The notes: generated by a model not told the origin, from the sequence alone. Shown: positions 23,530 to 35,585, counted from the stretch's first letter. The stretch is 64,000 bases of DNA from Metellina segmentata (GCA_947359465.1 OX375873.1:133998899-134062898); one strand, 5' to 3'. Made by a program: numbers and translations.

Positions 23530-23801
23530 GTCACACTTACTTTTTCAAGGGAAGAAAGTTCTGGAAATTCAACGATAATCGCATGATGGTCGAGAACAAA
23601 ATCTATAACGCAAACGAATTCTGGTTCAACTGTCCCAGTCATACTGAACACGCCCCAGACTTGGACGAGGAAGATGAACAAAAAGATCGGTTTATCACTA
23701 ACAATTCTAGACTTATTTGTGTCGCTTCAGACTGTGTCACTGTTGTGTCCTTCGCCATCACGTTTCTCTTTTACAGGACGAGGTTCATCCTATATTTATG
23801 A
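23530..23801 (+). CDS. Matrix metalloproteinase, terminal exon with hydrophobic tail
   Basis: The acceptor is ctttttcag, entry phase 1 and the stop at 23799-23801. GHTYFFKGRKFWKFNDNRM completes blade 4, and FWFNCPS supplies the closing Cys of the hemopexin domain. An acidic stretch (PDLDEEDEQKDR) follows. The last ~30 residues are hydrophobic (CVTVVSFAITFLFY) and end RTRFILYL. Such a tail suggests a membrane-anchored MMP, by a transmembrane helix with a very short cytoplasmic end or possibly a GPI signal. Alternatively, the last codons read through an unseen intron. The five exons sum to 352 codons including the stop. Confidence 0.85.
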
Positions 23802-25745
23802 AACAACTTTTCATAGAAAGGCTACATGTGATTTAAATGAGGTGATAATCTCAAAAAGTATTTCCTTATTTATTTTTGAAACTGTTCTTTGGTTATTGTG
23901 TGGAAACTACTCGTACATAAAAGGACTGCGTAGCAACGCCAGATGGAGATGTTTTACAGTTTTTTTTCTGATGATCGAATGATTGTGTTCCATTTTGTTT
24001 TACTGCTTTGATCTCATTAAAAAAATCAAAAAAGGATTACTGGTGGAAAAAGTGAATTTTTATTTTGTGATGCAAGCAAAGGTACACTTCTCATTTCAAC
24101 TGATCAATTGTAAGTTTTGTTTGTCTTATTTTTCAGTGTATAATAAAAAGTAAAATGGAATGAAATTATATTTGTGATCATACACATTACCATATTGGAT
24201 AAAATTATTTTCAATTTTGTTTGAAGAAATTGAACAAATTGTTTAATTATTTATTCCAAGTCCTAAAAATTAGTAATTAATGTACAGATGCACCTATTTA
24301 ATGAACACAACTTGTGCAAATTCTCCAATCTAGTGAGATATCATTTGTGAACTATCTCAACTATTTACAAATTTTCTTTCAAAAATATCTCCCGTTCATC
24401 CTATATTTTATAGATATGTTATTCCCGTTTTGGTACAAACATTTTTGCAACTTTATTCCCATATGAACTTGGATGCTTAACTCTTGTTCCCTGGAACCTT
24501 ATTTTAAGTTTGTAGTTGGACTAAAATCCCTGTGAAACAGTGAATTTGTAAAGTAATTAATCACTACAGTATCCGTATTAAAATATCACACTAAAATTCA
24601 TATCTCAAGGACAAACATTCCACTCTTTGTGGTACCATATTCAGATATTTATATTCTTTACAAATGTTCAGCAACGTAGTGTGGTTGCATTCACATTTTG
24701 TTTTTAATTACATTATCTTGCCTATCCTTACCTAAACCCAACAGCAGACATTGCTGAGAAACAGCAATTTGGTTTAGTGATAGACGATTTGTTTTAGATC
24801 AGAAGTATTCAGTGTCTTAAAACCAAAAATTATGTAGAAAAATGCATTATGAAGATATTATGTTTTTGTCATGATTTTCACACTTGAAGCATTATTATCA
24901 CAAATAAAACGCAGTATTTTATTTCTATAAAACCATAATAATAGTATTATCACAGATAAATATTGCAAAATTGGAAACACTTGATTTCCGTTTGACACAA
25001 ATGGCTAAAAGTTTCTTGATGGCCACTTCTTCAAGAATTCTTAATGGACTACCACATAGAAAGATCCCATCACGGAATGAGAAGACTGTACACATATACA
25101 GTATAATAATTGCACATCTTGTTTCCATGATCACATTCTTTATGAAAATTGCCTGCATTTGGCACATTGCTCCACAAACCATAAGCACCCTTTGCATTGG
25201 CTACGACAATTTGCTATTTTTGTCAACAATTTTGAAGAATGCATAAAATTGAGCCCTTTTTTAAGTTTGACAAGCACTTGTGCGTATATATTTTCATGCA
25301 AATATGCATGTACAAAAGAGCATAAATATTTTTGATCAAATAAGTAATTCAACAAGGAATTTTAAAAAAACCTTGAACTCTCTTGTAAAAAATATCTCTG
25401 GGGCAGCTTAACAATCTCTTTAACAGCCAATCTAGGGATAAAACTGAAGAGTTTACAAGAAAACTTCTTAGCAGGTAATAGGTAACATCAATTTATGAAA
25501 AAGTAACCCAGTAAATATTTGTTACTCTACTTCATAAACTAGTCATAGTAACTTAATTTTTTGTATTTGCACGTAAATAAATTCAACATTTCTCCCCCTC
25601 CAGACTTTAGCATGTGGTGAATTCAACACATACTTCCACTAGTTGATTGTCGATTGCATTATATAATGCCTGATGGGATTTTCTAGAGTTTAAACAAAAA
25701 AAAACATATTATTTGTTCAAAACATGAATACAAGTTACTCAATGG
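23802..25745. other. MMP 3' flank, convergent with delta-tubulin
   Basis: The region is AT-rich. Candidate poly(A) signals on the + strand are AATAAA at 24142-24147 and near 24903. Overlapping sense/antisense open frames at 24925-25355 show no domain. The next feature is the stop of delta-tubulin on the other strand. Confidence 0.5.
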
Positions 25746-26146
25746 CTAACTTTTTAGGGATTTGTAACTAGCTATTATCTGTTCTACATTCATCACAGAC
25801 TGTTTAAAATCATCCTCGCTCAGGCCATTCTGCACATAGTGGTGAAAATAGGCTTTGAAAGAGAACATCTTCCAGGCTTTCGCAACAGCAGCATTCGCAC
25901 AAGCCACCGAGAGCTGGCCGTTGTTGGCCAGAACAGCCGTCCTGTTGTAAGGCACAAAGGAACCCGGGTGAGTCCACATCTTCAGTCTCAGGGATTGGGG
26001 CACCCATGACGCGTAAGGAAGAGACGGCTTGTGGAGGAGTTCGGGATCGGAAACTTCCGAGTCTCGGCCTCGCAGGACAAGCAGATTGGCGAGTGAAACT
26101 GGAGGGTTGTTTACGATGTTAGTAGATGAGTTGCATCGGCCGTACA
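25746..26146 (-). CDS. TUBD1: Delta-tubulin exon 6 (C-terminal)
   Basis: On the - strand the acceptor is ttatttttcag before TGTACGG. The exon enters with two bases (codon G|TG) and ends at TAG, 25746-25748. It includes NIVNNPPVSLANLLVLRG, then SLPYASWVPQSLRLKMWTHP, and ends AYFHHYVQNGLSEDDFKQS..VEQIIASYKSL. This matches the end of delta-tubulins (ANLVILRG.., W.., EEEDFLDSF..LEQVVASY in the human protein). The spliced gene is 437 codons plus stop, close to the ~450 usual for the family. Confidence 0.93.
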
Positions 26147-26540
26147 CTGAAAAATAACATTGGTTGGAGAATACATCATTTTAAAATATTGCTTATGTGC
26201 CTTACAGTAATGGATTAAACAAATTTGCATACGAAATATCTGAAGATTATCTTATAGCGAGTCAAAAATGACAAGTCTAACAGGATCTTATAGCAGGTTA
26301 TGACACTGGTGGATGGGTTCTATGCCACAAGGGCAATATTTGGCCCAGTTCCATGAACGCAATCGCTCTGTGATCGAAAAAATACAAAATTTGGATGGCC
26401 AACTTTCGATTGCATCAATTTTATTTATAAACCAATTTTAAAAATAACTGTTCCGTATGAAAGAGGAAATTCTAAGGTTCCCTGAGATGTTTGGATTTTT
26501 AAAAAAATGTCCAGGCAGTTTCTTAACATTATCTTTTATA

Positions 26541-26665
26541 CTAGCCACTGCACAGCGTTACCTGTGACAGTTCTTTTTGTGGGGGCAGGTGTGACAACTC
26601 CTCGCTAACGCTCACCAACACTCGGTGATTGATGCATATTCCCATTTGGTTTGCTTCACAAATGA
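26541..26665 (-). mobile_element. Helitron 3' end, reverse orientation
   Basis: Read on the - strand, the terminus is a hairpin-like 'gctgtgcagtgg' followed by CTAG and T. Upstream is 'tgagcgttagcgag', and then a palindrome half 'gaagcaaaccaaatggg'. It matches the 3' end of the + Helitron ending at 33132. The 5' end was not found. Confidence 0.65.
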
Positions 26666-26999
26666 ACTATATTATCAACAATGTAAATCAAAACACACAA
26701 GAATTGGAAAACTTGACATGGTTCCAAATGCAATTGGACTAAAAATGCTTGTGACATCAGCGGTCGAAAATCACAAAATCCGCTCGCTTCTTCAATGACG
26801 CCAAATTCCAGATAGAAGGACAAAAGGTGAAAAATCTAATAAATTAATTAAAAATGTTCTAGACTAAATTTTAAAATTTAGGCGCTACACAATAATTGCA
26901 AAAAATTAGGACTACCTGTGAGCCAAACGCAAGATAGCATTAATTAAAAAATGTAAAGAAAGGAAAATGGGACAGGGGAATAGTATACCAAGATGAAAA

Positions 27000-27260
27000 C
27001 AGGAAAAAATTATTTGGGTGTATCCTGAGAGCAAAACTATAAAGGCAGTAAACCCCATGGGAAAAGGAAAATATCACTCAGGTCCATGATAGTAAACATC
27101 TCAGGAGATGTGCCACTGAGGGCCATTTCCATGCGAGATGGAGAGAAATACACACACAAGGATAGTTTTACTGACAAACAACCCAGGTGAGTTACAGGAA
27201 TTGAACATCCAACCGTCAACAACTCGTTTGTTGGTAACCCATTGATCCACTCCACTCCAA
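27000..27260 (-). repeat. SINE-C related copy
   Basis: It contains 'agtaaaccccatgggaaaag', 'atgtgccactgaggg' and 'gagaaatacacacac', shared with the copies at 29850 and 36300 and, in reverse, at 49560 and 56610. Confidence 0.55.
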
Positions 27261-27300
27261 TGGGTGACATTCGAAACAACATATCCACTTGCCTAATCTG

Positions 27301-28060
27301 TCTATATTTAAAAAAATTACCGATGCTGCAGGATTGAAACTCACTTTTTCGCTCAATTGTTAGACGGTTTCACGAGAAAGTATGGATCATAAAATTACAA
27401 AATTAACATGGTTTGTTCAAAATTTCACAGGGAAAATGAAGGAAATTTTTTCCCCCCCAATGTGGCTCTTAGTTTAGAGTGCATTAAGTGTCGAAGTCGA
27501 AAAAAAGCGAGATTTCTAATGCGAGTGAGCAAAACACTAAAAAATTTTCAGTATTAAACCTTGAAGTTTTTTAGAGTTCCTCTAAACGTGAATTTTTGTA
27601 GCTAGTTGAGTTTTTTAAGAAATTTAAATTTGGTTCCTGATATTTTTTTTGAAATTCAGGAAAATTTAGAACATTTTCATTAATTTTTTGTCAAAACTTT
27701 CATATCTATTGCTTATTACTATTAGTTTTTAAATTTGAAAAGATCACGGGAAACCTTAGAATATACTCTTTCTTATGGTACAATTCTTTTTTTGAATTGG
27801 TTAAATAAATAAATCTGATGCGATCAAAAGTTAGTCACAAATTTCAGACTATTGGGAAATTTTTGTTACTGTTTGTTAAAAGTGTCATATCTATAGCTTA
27901 ATACTATTAGTTTTTAAATTTGAAAACCTTAGAATGTACTCTTTCGCATGGTATAATTATTTTTGAAATTGGTTAATAAATAAATTTGATGCAATTAAAG
28001 GTTGGTCACACAAATTTTGGAACTTAGGTGAGCGTAAGCGAGCAGGGGACTGAGCCCTTT
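27301..28060 (+). mobile_element. Non-autonomous Helitron
   Basis: The 5' end is TCTATATTTAAAAAAATTAC. Near the 3' end are 'ggtgagcgtaagcgagcagg' and a decayed hairpin ggggactgagccc, close to a worn CTAG. The interior matches 57455-57990 over more than 500 bp. It has no coding capacity and lies in delta-tubulin intron 5. Confidence 0.65.
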
Positions 28061-28074
28061 AATGTAATTACTAA

Positions 28075-29560
28075 GTTATTTCATCCAATTTGATTAATGG
28101 TATCGAACAGAGCACTGTCTGAGACCAAATAAGAAACTTGATGCTTCATTTACAGAAACAAAATTGCTGCAGAATTCAAACAAAACATCACCCTCTACTA
28201 GAATTATTTACTCCTATCATATTCAGTTATTTAGTGACTTCCTTCATTTCATCTTTGTTTTTGCAATCTTTTTATGTGACTTGTAATCTTGCATTTCTAT
28301 TTTGAGGTATAAGAAATTTTTTCTTCTGACACAATAAGCTTATTAAATAGAAAATTAAGCAATTTGAAATTGTTTTGTTTGTAAAGCATAAGATTGCACA
28401 CAGCACATTGATTTAAGAGGTACAACAATATTCATAAGTTTTTTCAGGCAAAAATAGACAAATTTGAAATTTAAAAAGTATGAATGGGGATATTTAAAAG
28501 TCTTGCAGGCACAAATGAAAATATCCTTGGGGACTACGTGAAGTTAAAAATATAAAATTTGTAAGAATCAAATTATTTAATTGTTATCAAAATTGTTAAT
28601 AAGATTATAAATGCACAGGTATCACTGAAATAATATTTAAAATTTAAAATGATAGCTTTTTCAAATTTTGAATTTTTTTGAAATGATAGCACATTTCCCC
28701 TAAAATCTAATTTGTTCAAGTGAGAAAGGTAGTAAATCTGTCGAAAGATATAGTTCATTGCATAGTAAGAAAATTTCAATTTCACTTTTTGTTACAGAAA
28801 ATTTTAAATTGTTTTCACCTAAATCAACAAGATGCAATTTTGAGAAACACCATTTTGGTGTTAAAAGTTATTGACACTCATGTTCTTCAACCAGCAAATT
28901 TTCATCTATAAATATTGACTGTCGAATTGTAAATCCCACAAAATGGGGAATATTTAAAACAAGAATAATATCTTTAAATCACCTATTTTTAACCCAAAAA
29001 GATAGAAATCTGCCTTAAAAAAGTAATAGTTTAGGCATGTATTACTTGGATACAACAATCAAAAGAAAAATATGTTACACATGAATCCAAAAGTAAGAAA
29101 AAATTAAAATATTCAGTGGAAGATTTCAAATTTATAACTTATCAAGTAGTCCAGTTTATTATGCAAGCACCTGTGAAAATGGTCAATTTCTGTGGGTTCT
29201 GATGCTAACTATCCTAAAAAATCTTTTAGAATTAACTTCCTTAATTACAAAAGCAAACCAGGACAACAAGACTGAAGTTGGAATTTCAGTAGAAAAGAGA
29301 TTTGAGGAGAACAAGGAAGCCCAACATGCCATGCCTAATAGACCATAAAGTTGTACAAGCAATGTAAACATTTAGCAAGTGACTAAGATTAATAACTTAG
29401 AAACAATCATCATTGGCCATTTCAGGAGAGCAAGAAGTCCATCATGAGGACGTAATTCAGGAAATAATCATTTGACAATATTATTTATCAGAGGTAGCCA
29501 GGTGTATTGCACTGCTGAAAAACAAAGAGGTATTGGTAATGGTCCAGGATCAAACCTGAG
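28075..29560. other. Delta-tubulin intron 5, no feature
   Basis: The sequence is AT-rich. Short opposite-strand open frames at 28573-28911 lack any domain. Confidence 0.5.
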
Positions 29561-29569
29561 GGGTTAGTT

Positions 29570-30145
29570 TGTTTTGGGGTAATGGTAATTTTTAATTAAA
29601 GTCAAACTACAGCAACACAATGAGCTATTGATGATGGTCTGGATCAATCCCTTAAGGAAAAGATCCGAGGACATAATCACGTAATTTTGAACCATGGTCG
29701 GATGACGATGTTTGTTTGGGGGTTTTATGTTGCAAATTCAAGAAAACATCAAGAAATTGTGAAAAAAAGGGAAAAGGAGAAGAGAAAAATCACTTGAACA
29801 TCTTGGGGCCACTACCCACATATTTACCTCAGACAATATAAACCTCATAAGAAAAGAATAGATCACTAGTGTACCTCAGGTTCATGAAGTGCATACACAC
29901 CTATAGATGAATCCATGAGGGGCAATCCCAGAGGGAAAGATCCAAGGACAACACCTTGCAATTTTGAACAAGTCAAGTGATGAGGTCAACACCTGAGCTG
30001 GCACACCACTCTTCGAACTATCATAACAAGACAATACCATTTGAGGCTATGACAAATTCAACATGCACTAGCCCTCGTACATGACAGCCTTTTGGTTTGA
30101 TCCAGTTTCGAACTCACAATACAGCAGTTGCTAATTGTTATAGCT
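29570..30145 (-). repeat. SINE-A and SINE-C pieces
   Basis: SINE-A (-) at 29580-29710 is followed by SINE-C-like sequence (29715-29930), then SINE-A (-) from 29925 to 30140. The order suggests SINE-C inserted into SINE-A, since 'gatgacgatg' and 'aatcccagagggaaaga' restart SINE-A on either side. Confidence 0.6.
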
Positions 30146-30205
30146 CCTCCATTGCTACTGTGGTACCCTTACTTATCTGAGTAAAAAGATTTTACATCTC
30201 AAGTA

Positions 30206-30606
30206 CAGTACAAAGTCCCAAATCCAGACGTCTGGTATAGGGAAGTGTCCAAAATCCAAACATTTTGCTAACCAATCTTTTTTCTGTCCAACAATTTTTG
30301 GCAAACAAGGAGTTAAACATGGTTCTAACTGACGAAACAACGCAAAATAATGGACATGTTCACTTTAAATACCACACAGAAAATTACAAGATTTGCAAGT
30401 AAAATTTGCTGAAATGTATCAAAAAGGTTTTTTTCTACATTAAAAATTCTTCCTATTTATATATCTGCTATTTTTCTATTGAAACACAAAAATTCGTGCG
30501 GAAAGGAGAAGGGGTAAAATGATGGTTTTTTTTACAAAAAATGCAAATAATCCGAAATCTGGAATTGTTGAGGTCCAGAGGATTCCTGATTTTGGACTTT
30601 ATTCTG
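30206..30606 (+). mobile_element. pogo-like MITE, copy 1
   Basis: The 401-bp element has TA on both sides and inverted ends CAGTACAAAGTCCCAAATCC and (reversed) CAGAATAAAGTCCAAAATCA. It has no coding sequence. It lies just downstream (in gene direction) of delta-tubulin exon 5. Confidence 0.82.
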
Positions 30607-30770
30607 TATAATCAAACAGGTTGATGGACCTGAGTACCCACTCAAACAAGCTTAATAAAAATAATTTAACTGTCCTTCAAAAATAAGGGAATTCAAGAAT
30701 TTTACTGACATTTCTTTTCAGGCAGAAATTTAGCAATAAATCCTTTAGCCTGAGAAATGGAATTACAAAC

Positions 30771-30935
30771 CTTCGTCTATTATCGTGTTGTACAAAACCA
30801 TCCTTCTAAGGCTTCTTAGAAGTCCAGGCCAGGCATAAGCACTGAATGGCAGGGATGCGATGGGTTCTTGCGGCACAGATCTGAGGCCGATTAACTTAAA
30901 TTGCGGATGTGGTACCAAATGCTCTAACAAATCAC
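30771..30935 (-). CDS. TUBD1: Delta-tubulin exon 5
   Basis: The acceptor on the - strand is tttattgtag and the donor is GAAG|gtttgt, phase 1 to phase 1 (165 bp). It encodes SDLLEHLVPHPQFKLIGLRS (first codon shared with exon 4), then a Pro/Ser stretch and AYAWPGLLRSLRRMVL. The DLxEHLVPHPxFK block is one of the strongest delta-tubulin signatures. The exon sits between two inverted MITE copies. Confidence 0.93.
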
Positions 30936-31050
30936 CTACAATAAAAAAAAAGAGAAAGTTCAAAAATTGATTCATTATAGAAAAACGACAAATAATGAAT
31001 AAATAAGTTTAAAATTTAAAAAGTACAAATAGTTTTCTTAAAATTAAATA

Positions 31051-31454
31051 CAGTTCAAAATCTGGAATCCTCTGGACCTAGGCCATTCCAGATTTTGGAT
31101 AATTTGCATCTATTGTCAAAAAAACCTTAATCTAACCCCTCCTCTTCGAGCAAATTTTGCGTTTCCAGCAGTAACATAGCAGATATATAAATAGGAATAA
31201 TTGTTAAGAAAGGAAAAAAACCTTTTTATACAATGCAACAAATTTTACTAGCAAATCTTCTCATTTTTCAGTGTGATATTTACTCTGAACATGTCTGTTA
31301 TTTTGTTAGGTTTCATCAATTAGGTCCAGGTTTAACTCCTTGTTCTTTAAAAACTGTCGGAAAGGTGTAAAAAAGTGAGAAAACAGAAGAAGAAAAACAC
31401 TGGTTATCATAAAGTCCAGGTTTTGGACAATTCCGGATTTGGGACTTTGAACTG
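31051..31454 (-). mobile_element. pogo-like MITE, copy 2 (inverted)
   Basis: The 404-bp element is flanked by TA. It is the inverted counterpart of 30206-30606: its left end CAGTTCAAAATCTGGAATCC corresponds to the reversed right end of copy 1, and its right end to the left end of copy 1. Confidence 0.82.
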
Positions 31455-31809
31455 TACTTTTAATAGCATGTAAAACTGTTAAACAGTCGTAATTTTAATA
31501 AACTCATAGTTTATGAGGTAGTGTCGGAAAGGCTTGCAGAGACCATTTGCTTGAAGAGGGTGAATTGAGGCACTTGATTGTGAATATATACTCACATGCA
31601 TCAACATTGGAATAGCTCTTGGAGTTGAATGTTTTTAGGCCAACATCTGGAGGCATTTGAAAAAAAATTAACCCAGTTTGAACAGAAATTATCTGAGCCT
31701 TATTATTGTAACACTAATGGGATTGGGTAAGTTAAAAATATGCATACCTGCCATCCTCCAAGAACAAAACTGGAAGATTTTTATGGAATAAAAACAAATG
31801 CTGTCAGAA

Positions 31810-32315
31810 TTTTTTAAATGCCAGAAAATTCTTAAAATAGAATAGGTGAAAATTGAGACAAATTGGCTTTATGAAAGCAATTCACAGTAGAAAAAGTGAC
31901 TCTGCTCTCTATTGTGCAGCTTCAGTAAGAAGGTGGCTTACTTTAGGTCAGTTAATTTTTGAAAAGATGCGATAGCTTCTTAGGAGAAAGCAACCACACC
32001 ACAACCAAATGCTTACATGGTGATCTTTGTGGATTGTTCACTGGCAATACATTATCACTTCTATTGCTTTCAGCACTGAAAAATAAATTTAATACCAGAA
32101 TCCACGCTAAAGATGCCAACTGTGAAGCATTAGGAAAATTCGGTTCAAACTCGACACTTAGATTTTCTCATATTTTACATTTGTACAATATTCAACTAGT
32201 TACCACTGTCCCAGTCTAAGCCATTCGATGTATCGCCATGTAATTTTGAACCATGGTCAGACGATGAGGCAACATCTGAGCTGGCATACCACCAGTCCTG
32301 TAGTCGTAAAAAAAA
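31810..32315 (-). repeat. SINE-A variant B with long 3' module (reverse)
   Basis: On the - strand the SINE-A body (32315-32245) switches at 'ttacatgg' into 'cgatacatcgaatggcttag'. It then runs about 420 bp, including 'gcaaataaattt'-type AT-rich sequence. The same long module is at 49885-50300 in the opposite orientation. Confidence 0.75.
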
Positions 32316-32431
32316 CAGAGGGTATATCATGGGCGCCCGCAGAATTTTTTCCATGGGGAGGCGAAACATGTACTTACTACTTACACTTTCTACAGGGGGC
32401 AAAAAAAAACATGTATGCACATACAAATACA

Positions 32432-33132
32432 TCTCTACTATTATAAAAGGAAGTGTTTAAATGTCTGTTTGTTTGTTGTTACGTGCAAGTTCCTGACGAA
32501 TCTATGGCAATTACAGTAATGGGATTCGGCACACTGGTAGTCCGAATTTTAAAATTCAATCCAGAACATATAAAAATTAATTTAATGACAGTTAATTATT
32601 ATCGTTTTCCTTAGAAGGGATTCAGCATAAAAGATCAAAGATTCTAAAATTATTTTTTTCCGTTTCTGTTATTTCATTTTACAAAGGAATAATTTTTCAG
32701 TGGACGATAAAAAACTAAGTTTTAAGTGGAGTTATATCGTTCTTTTTTTTTCTACCTCTTAGATCGTTAAAGATAGAGTAAAAATTTCAATAGATTTGAA
32801 CTCTGAGGAAAATTTCACATTAGACTGATACCTAAAAATATGATTTTCTTTAAATAATATTTCTTAAATTGTAACTTTTATATTTGTTGCAATACGAACG
32901 CCGCTGTGAAGAATAACGTTCGTGAATGTTGGTTTGCAAAGCAAACCAACACCACAGGCAATGATGTGATGTCTGTTATCCAATAGGCTACGAATTCCCT
33001 TTTGGTTTGTGAAGCAAACCAAATGGAAATGTATAGCAATCACCGGGGGTTAGCGAGCAGCGGTCACACCTGACCCCACGAAAAGAACTGTCAAGGACAA
33101 ATAACTGTGCTGGCCCACTGTGCAGTGGCTAG
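32432..33132 (+). mobile_element. Non-autonomous Helitron, complete
   Basis: It starts TCTCTACTATTATAAAAGG after A and ends with hairpin CCACTGTGCAGTGG, then CTAG before T: the A^TC...CTRR^T rule of Helitrons. It is 701 bp long. The interior has the palindrome TTGGTTTGCAAAGCAAACCAA-like motif (about 32928-32949, with decay) and 'gggttagcgagcagc'. The first ~450 bp resemble the Helitrons at 46799-48015. Confidence 0.8.
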
Positions 33133-33139
33133 TGTATAT

Positions 33140-34195
33140 AAGTAGAAAATCCATAAGCCAGGGGGTTGACCACCCCCTCTAAGGACCAGGGAATATGTTC
33201 AAATTATGGAAAAAGCCTATACTAATTTTATATTACAGGAAAGGGGAATTAGGGTACTTTGAAGAAACTTCCAACTTAAGCAGAAATTCCAGTTCGAGGA
33301 TTCAAATTATGGGAGTTTACTTTATTTATGCAAAGCAAAATATGCAGACTAGCATCGAGTGATATTCAAATTTGAAAATATCACTATTAATATTTAACTA
33401 TGTGATATAAAATAATTACAGGAAATGTTAAGAAAAATATTTGAACATGTATAAAATAGGATGTAATTTTGTTTTTTTAAACTCATTTTAAAGCCTACCT
33501 TTATCATTTTCATTGAAATATTGTCCAAACTGCTTGACGAGAGAAATCCGTCTCTGTGTCTCTTTTTGTAGTGCATACTCTTGATCTATTGTTTACTGAA
33601 AAGCGATGGTTGGCCAACCAAGAATTTACAAATTTTTGTCCTGTTGAAAGTGCCCTATAGGTTGTCCATTTGCATTAATAAACATTAGATTGGAGACGTT
33701 TGAAATCAATAAAGATAATCTCAAATCTGTTACACTATGTTATTCATTAAACTAAGCCCGCACTCGGCGGTGGAACATAATAATATTTAAATTGTTCTAA
33801 AAAGAAGCTTTCATTTTTCTGGAACAACTTGGGCGTTTTTATTGGTCTCTCAAACCCTGAATAGTGCGCATTTCATCTATACCAAAACGTCGACAGATCT
33901 TTTTTACCTTCTTTTCTCTATAGCGAATATTCCTTGTATTTATATTTTCTGGATTTCATTCTATCGACAATACTTTGAATGAATTGCTTTTGATTAATAG
34001 GCATGATTTTGGAACTATGTACCAAGGTGATATCTTCAAATATAAACTTTTCTTTTGCTTCTACAGCTATCTGCGTTTCATGTGATGTTTCGCACGATGT
34101 TTTCCATGAAAAGCAAAGCGTGTACGTAGTTTTTAAGAAAAAGCAGAGGTTATACGGAATTGGCTGGAAAAACCAGAGGGTATAAGACGTATACC
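33140..34195. other. Delta-tubulin intron 4, no feature
   Basis: It is AT-rich intronic sequence with no recognisable repeat or gene. Confidence 0.45.
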
Positions 34196-34199
34196 CTCC

Positions 34200-34375
34200 A
34201 CTACAGCCCTGCATACCACTCTCCAAACTTCCACACCAACTTTCGGCCACGATAGAACTAAGGTGCCCCAGCTGACTCTACACCATACGCTTACAAATAT
34301 CCATGCCATGACCGGATTCGAACCAGGAACCTTCCGATCCAGAAGCTAACACCTTAACCACTATACTGGTTGGTT
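34200..34375 (-). repeat. SINE-A 5' half with tRNA-like head
   Basis: Read on the - strand, it has the head 'ccagtatagtggttaaggtg', B box 'ggttcgaatcc' and the body start 'atggtgtagagtcagctgg'. The 3' half is missing. Confidence 0.75.
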
Positions 34376-34517
34376 GGCACATTTGTACAATATATGCAAA
34401 AATGGGCAATTCAACTTTTTTCTTGATTATTTTGTAAATTAGTGACCAAAAGGACAAATTTCCAAATTACATAGAGGAACAATTTACAATTTGGGTTCTA
34501 AAATTTGATCACAGTGT

Positions 34518-34768
34518 GTAAAGTTTACAGTACCAAACAAGAACAAAACAGCAACTAAGGAATGAGCTGTGCTCTAAGTTATGTTTGGACCACAAGTCAC
34601 CTGTATATGTCATTTGACTTTGAGCAATGTTTGGCATGGAGGTGCAATTTACATTCCAAAGTCTCAATCATAAGGCAGAAAGTTTACAGTACCAAACAGG
34701 AACAAAAATCGCAATGCATGAAGGAATGAGCTCTGCTCTAAGTTATCTTTGAATCACAAGTCACGCTT
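34518..34768. repeat. Direct repeat, about 85 bp twice
   Basis: A block beginning 'aaagtttacagtaccaaaca' and ending 'cacaagtcac' occurs at 34518-34600 and again at 34680-34765. The spacing is about 162 bp with ~90% identity. No coding sequence is involved. Confidence 0.75.
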
Positions 34769-35338
34769 GACCTAAAATGATACAGTATTGAAGAATGGAA
34801 TGAGATTGATTAGGAATGACTTATTCTAATGCATTGTGATAATTTTCCAAAATCCCTAGAAGGTCTATTTTTTGCCTTTGTTCTCGAAAACAACACATAG
34901 TAGAATGGCAACAGCATAAAAGATCAATTTTTATCAATCAAAAACAAAATACCAATGAAATAGTGATATGAAGAAAGATAGCATACCAAAAATTAGTATG
35001 AGTATTTAGAGGAGGGTGATATTTTTATAGATAACTTCTCTCAGTGACCACCTATTTTGGAACAGTTAATAAGATTTTTGCTTTATTTGATTTCTGGACT
35101 AATCTTACATTTAAGTCCTTTTGAAAGCACTTAATTTTACTCTCATAAATAAGGCTATATATATTACTTTAAATTAACCACCTTCTAGTTCTACTAGAGC
35201 AAGACATAAGATAATTGAAACAAACTACCTATCTAAATGTTTGTAATAGCTTCCAATAAATAATTAATACAGCCATATGTCAAAAGATAAATATTAAAAT
35301 TAAAACTTAAATGCAGATCCATCTAATAAGAAACTTAC

Positions 35339-35585
35339 TAAACACTGGAGTGATACCACAGTAAGTCTCGACTGGCAAGAGAACATTCCCAAGTTGCTGA
35401 CTAGCAACTGCATTAAGATCATACAAAGATGACTTTTTCAGTCCCATTTTGTGATGGCAGAGTTTCATCAACCAATCATTTTCAAACACAAATATGGCAT
35501 CAGTAGACTTTTGTAAAGATGAAAGAGTAAGGGTGGCATTATATGCTTGAACTGACACCTCTCCTCGCTGAAATGGCCAGATACT
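35339..35585 (-). CDS. TUBD1: Delta-tubulin exon 4
   Basis: The acceptor is ctattttcag and the donor is TTTA|gtaagt, phase 0 to phase 1 (247 bp). It encodes SIWPFQRGEVSVQAYNATL, TLSSLQKSTDAIFVFENDWL and ASQQLGNVLLPVETYCGITP. It matches the IWPYGTGEVIVQNYNSILT..SLxxSSDALLLHENDAI region of the family. This is the central part of the tubulin fold before the M-loop. Confidence 0.93.

Noticed and set aside
24925..25355. Sense/antisense open frames between the MMP and delta-tubulin genes
   Set aside because: No domain, AT-rich, mutually overlapping; treated as 3' flanking sequence.
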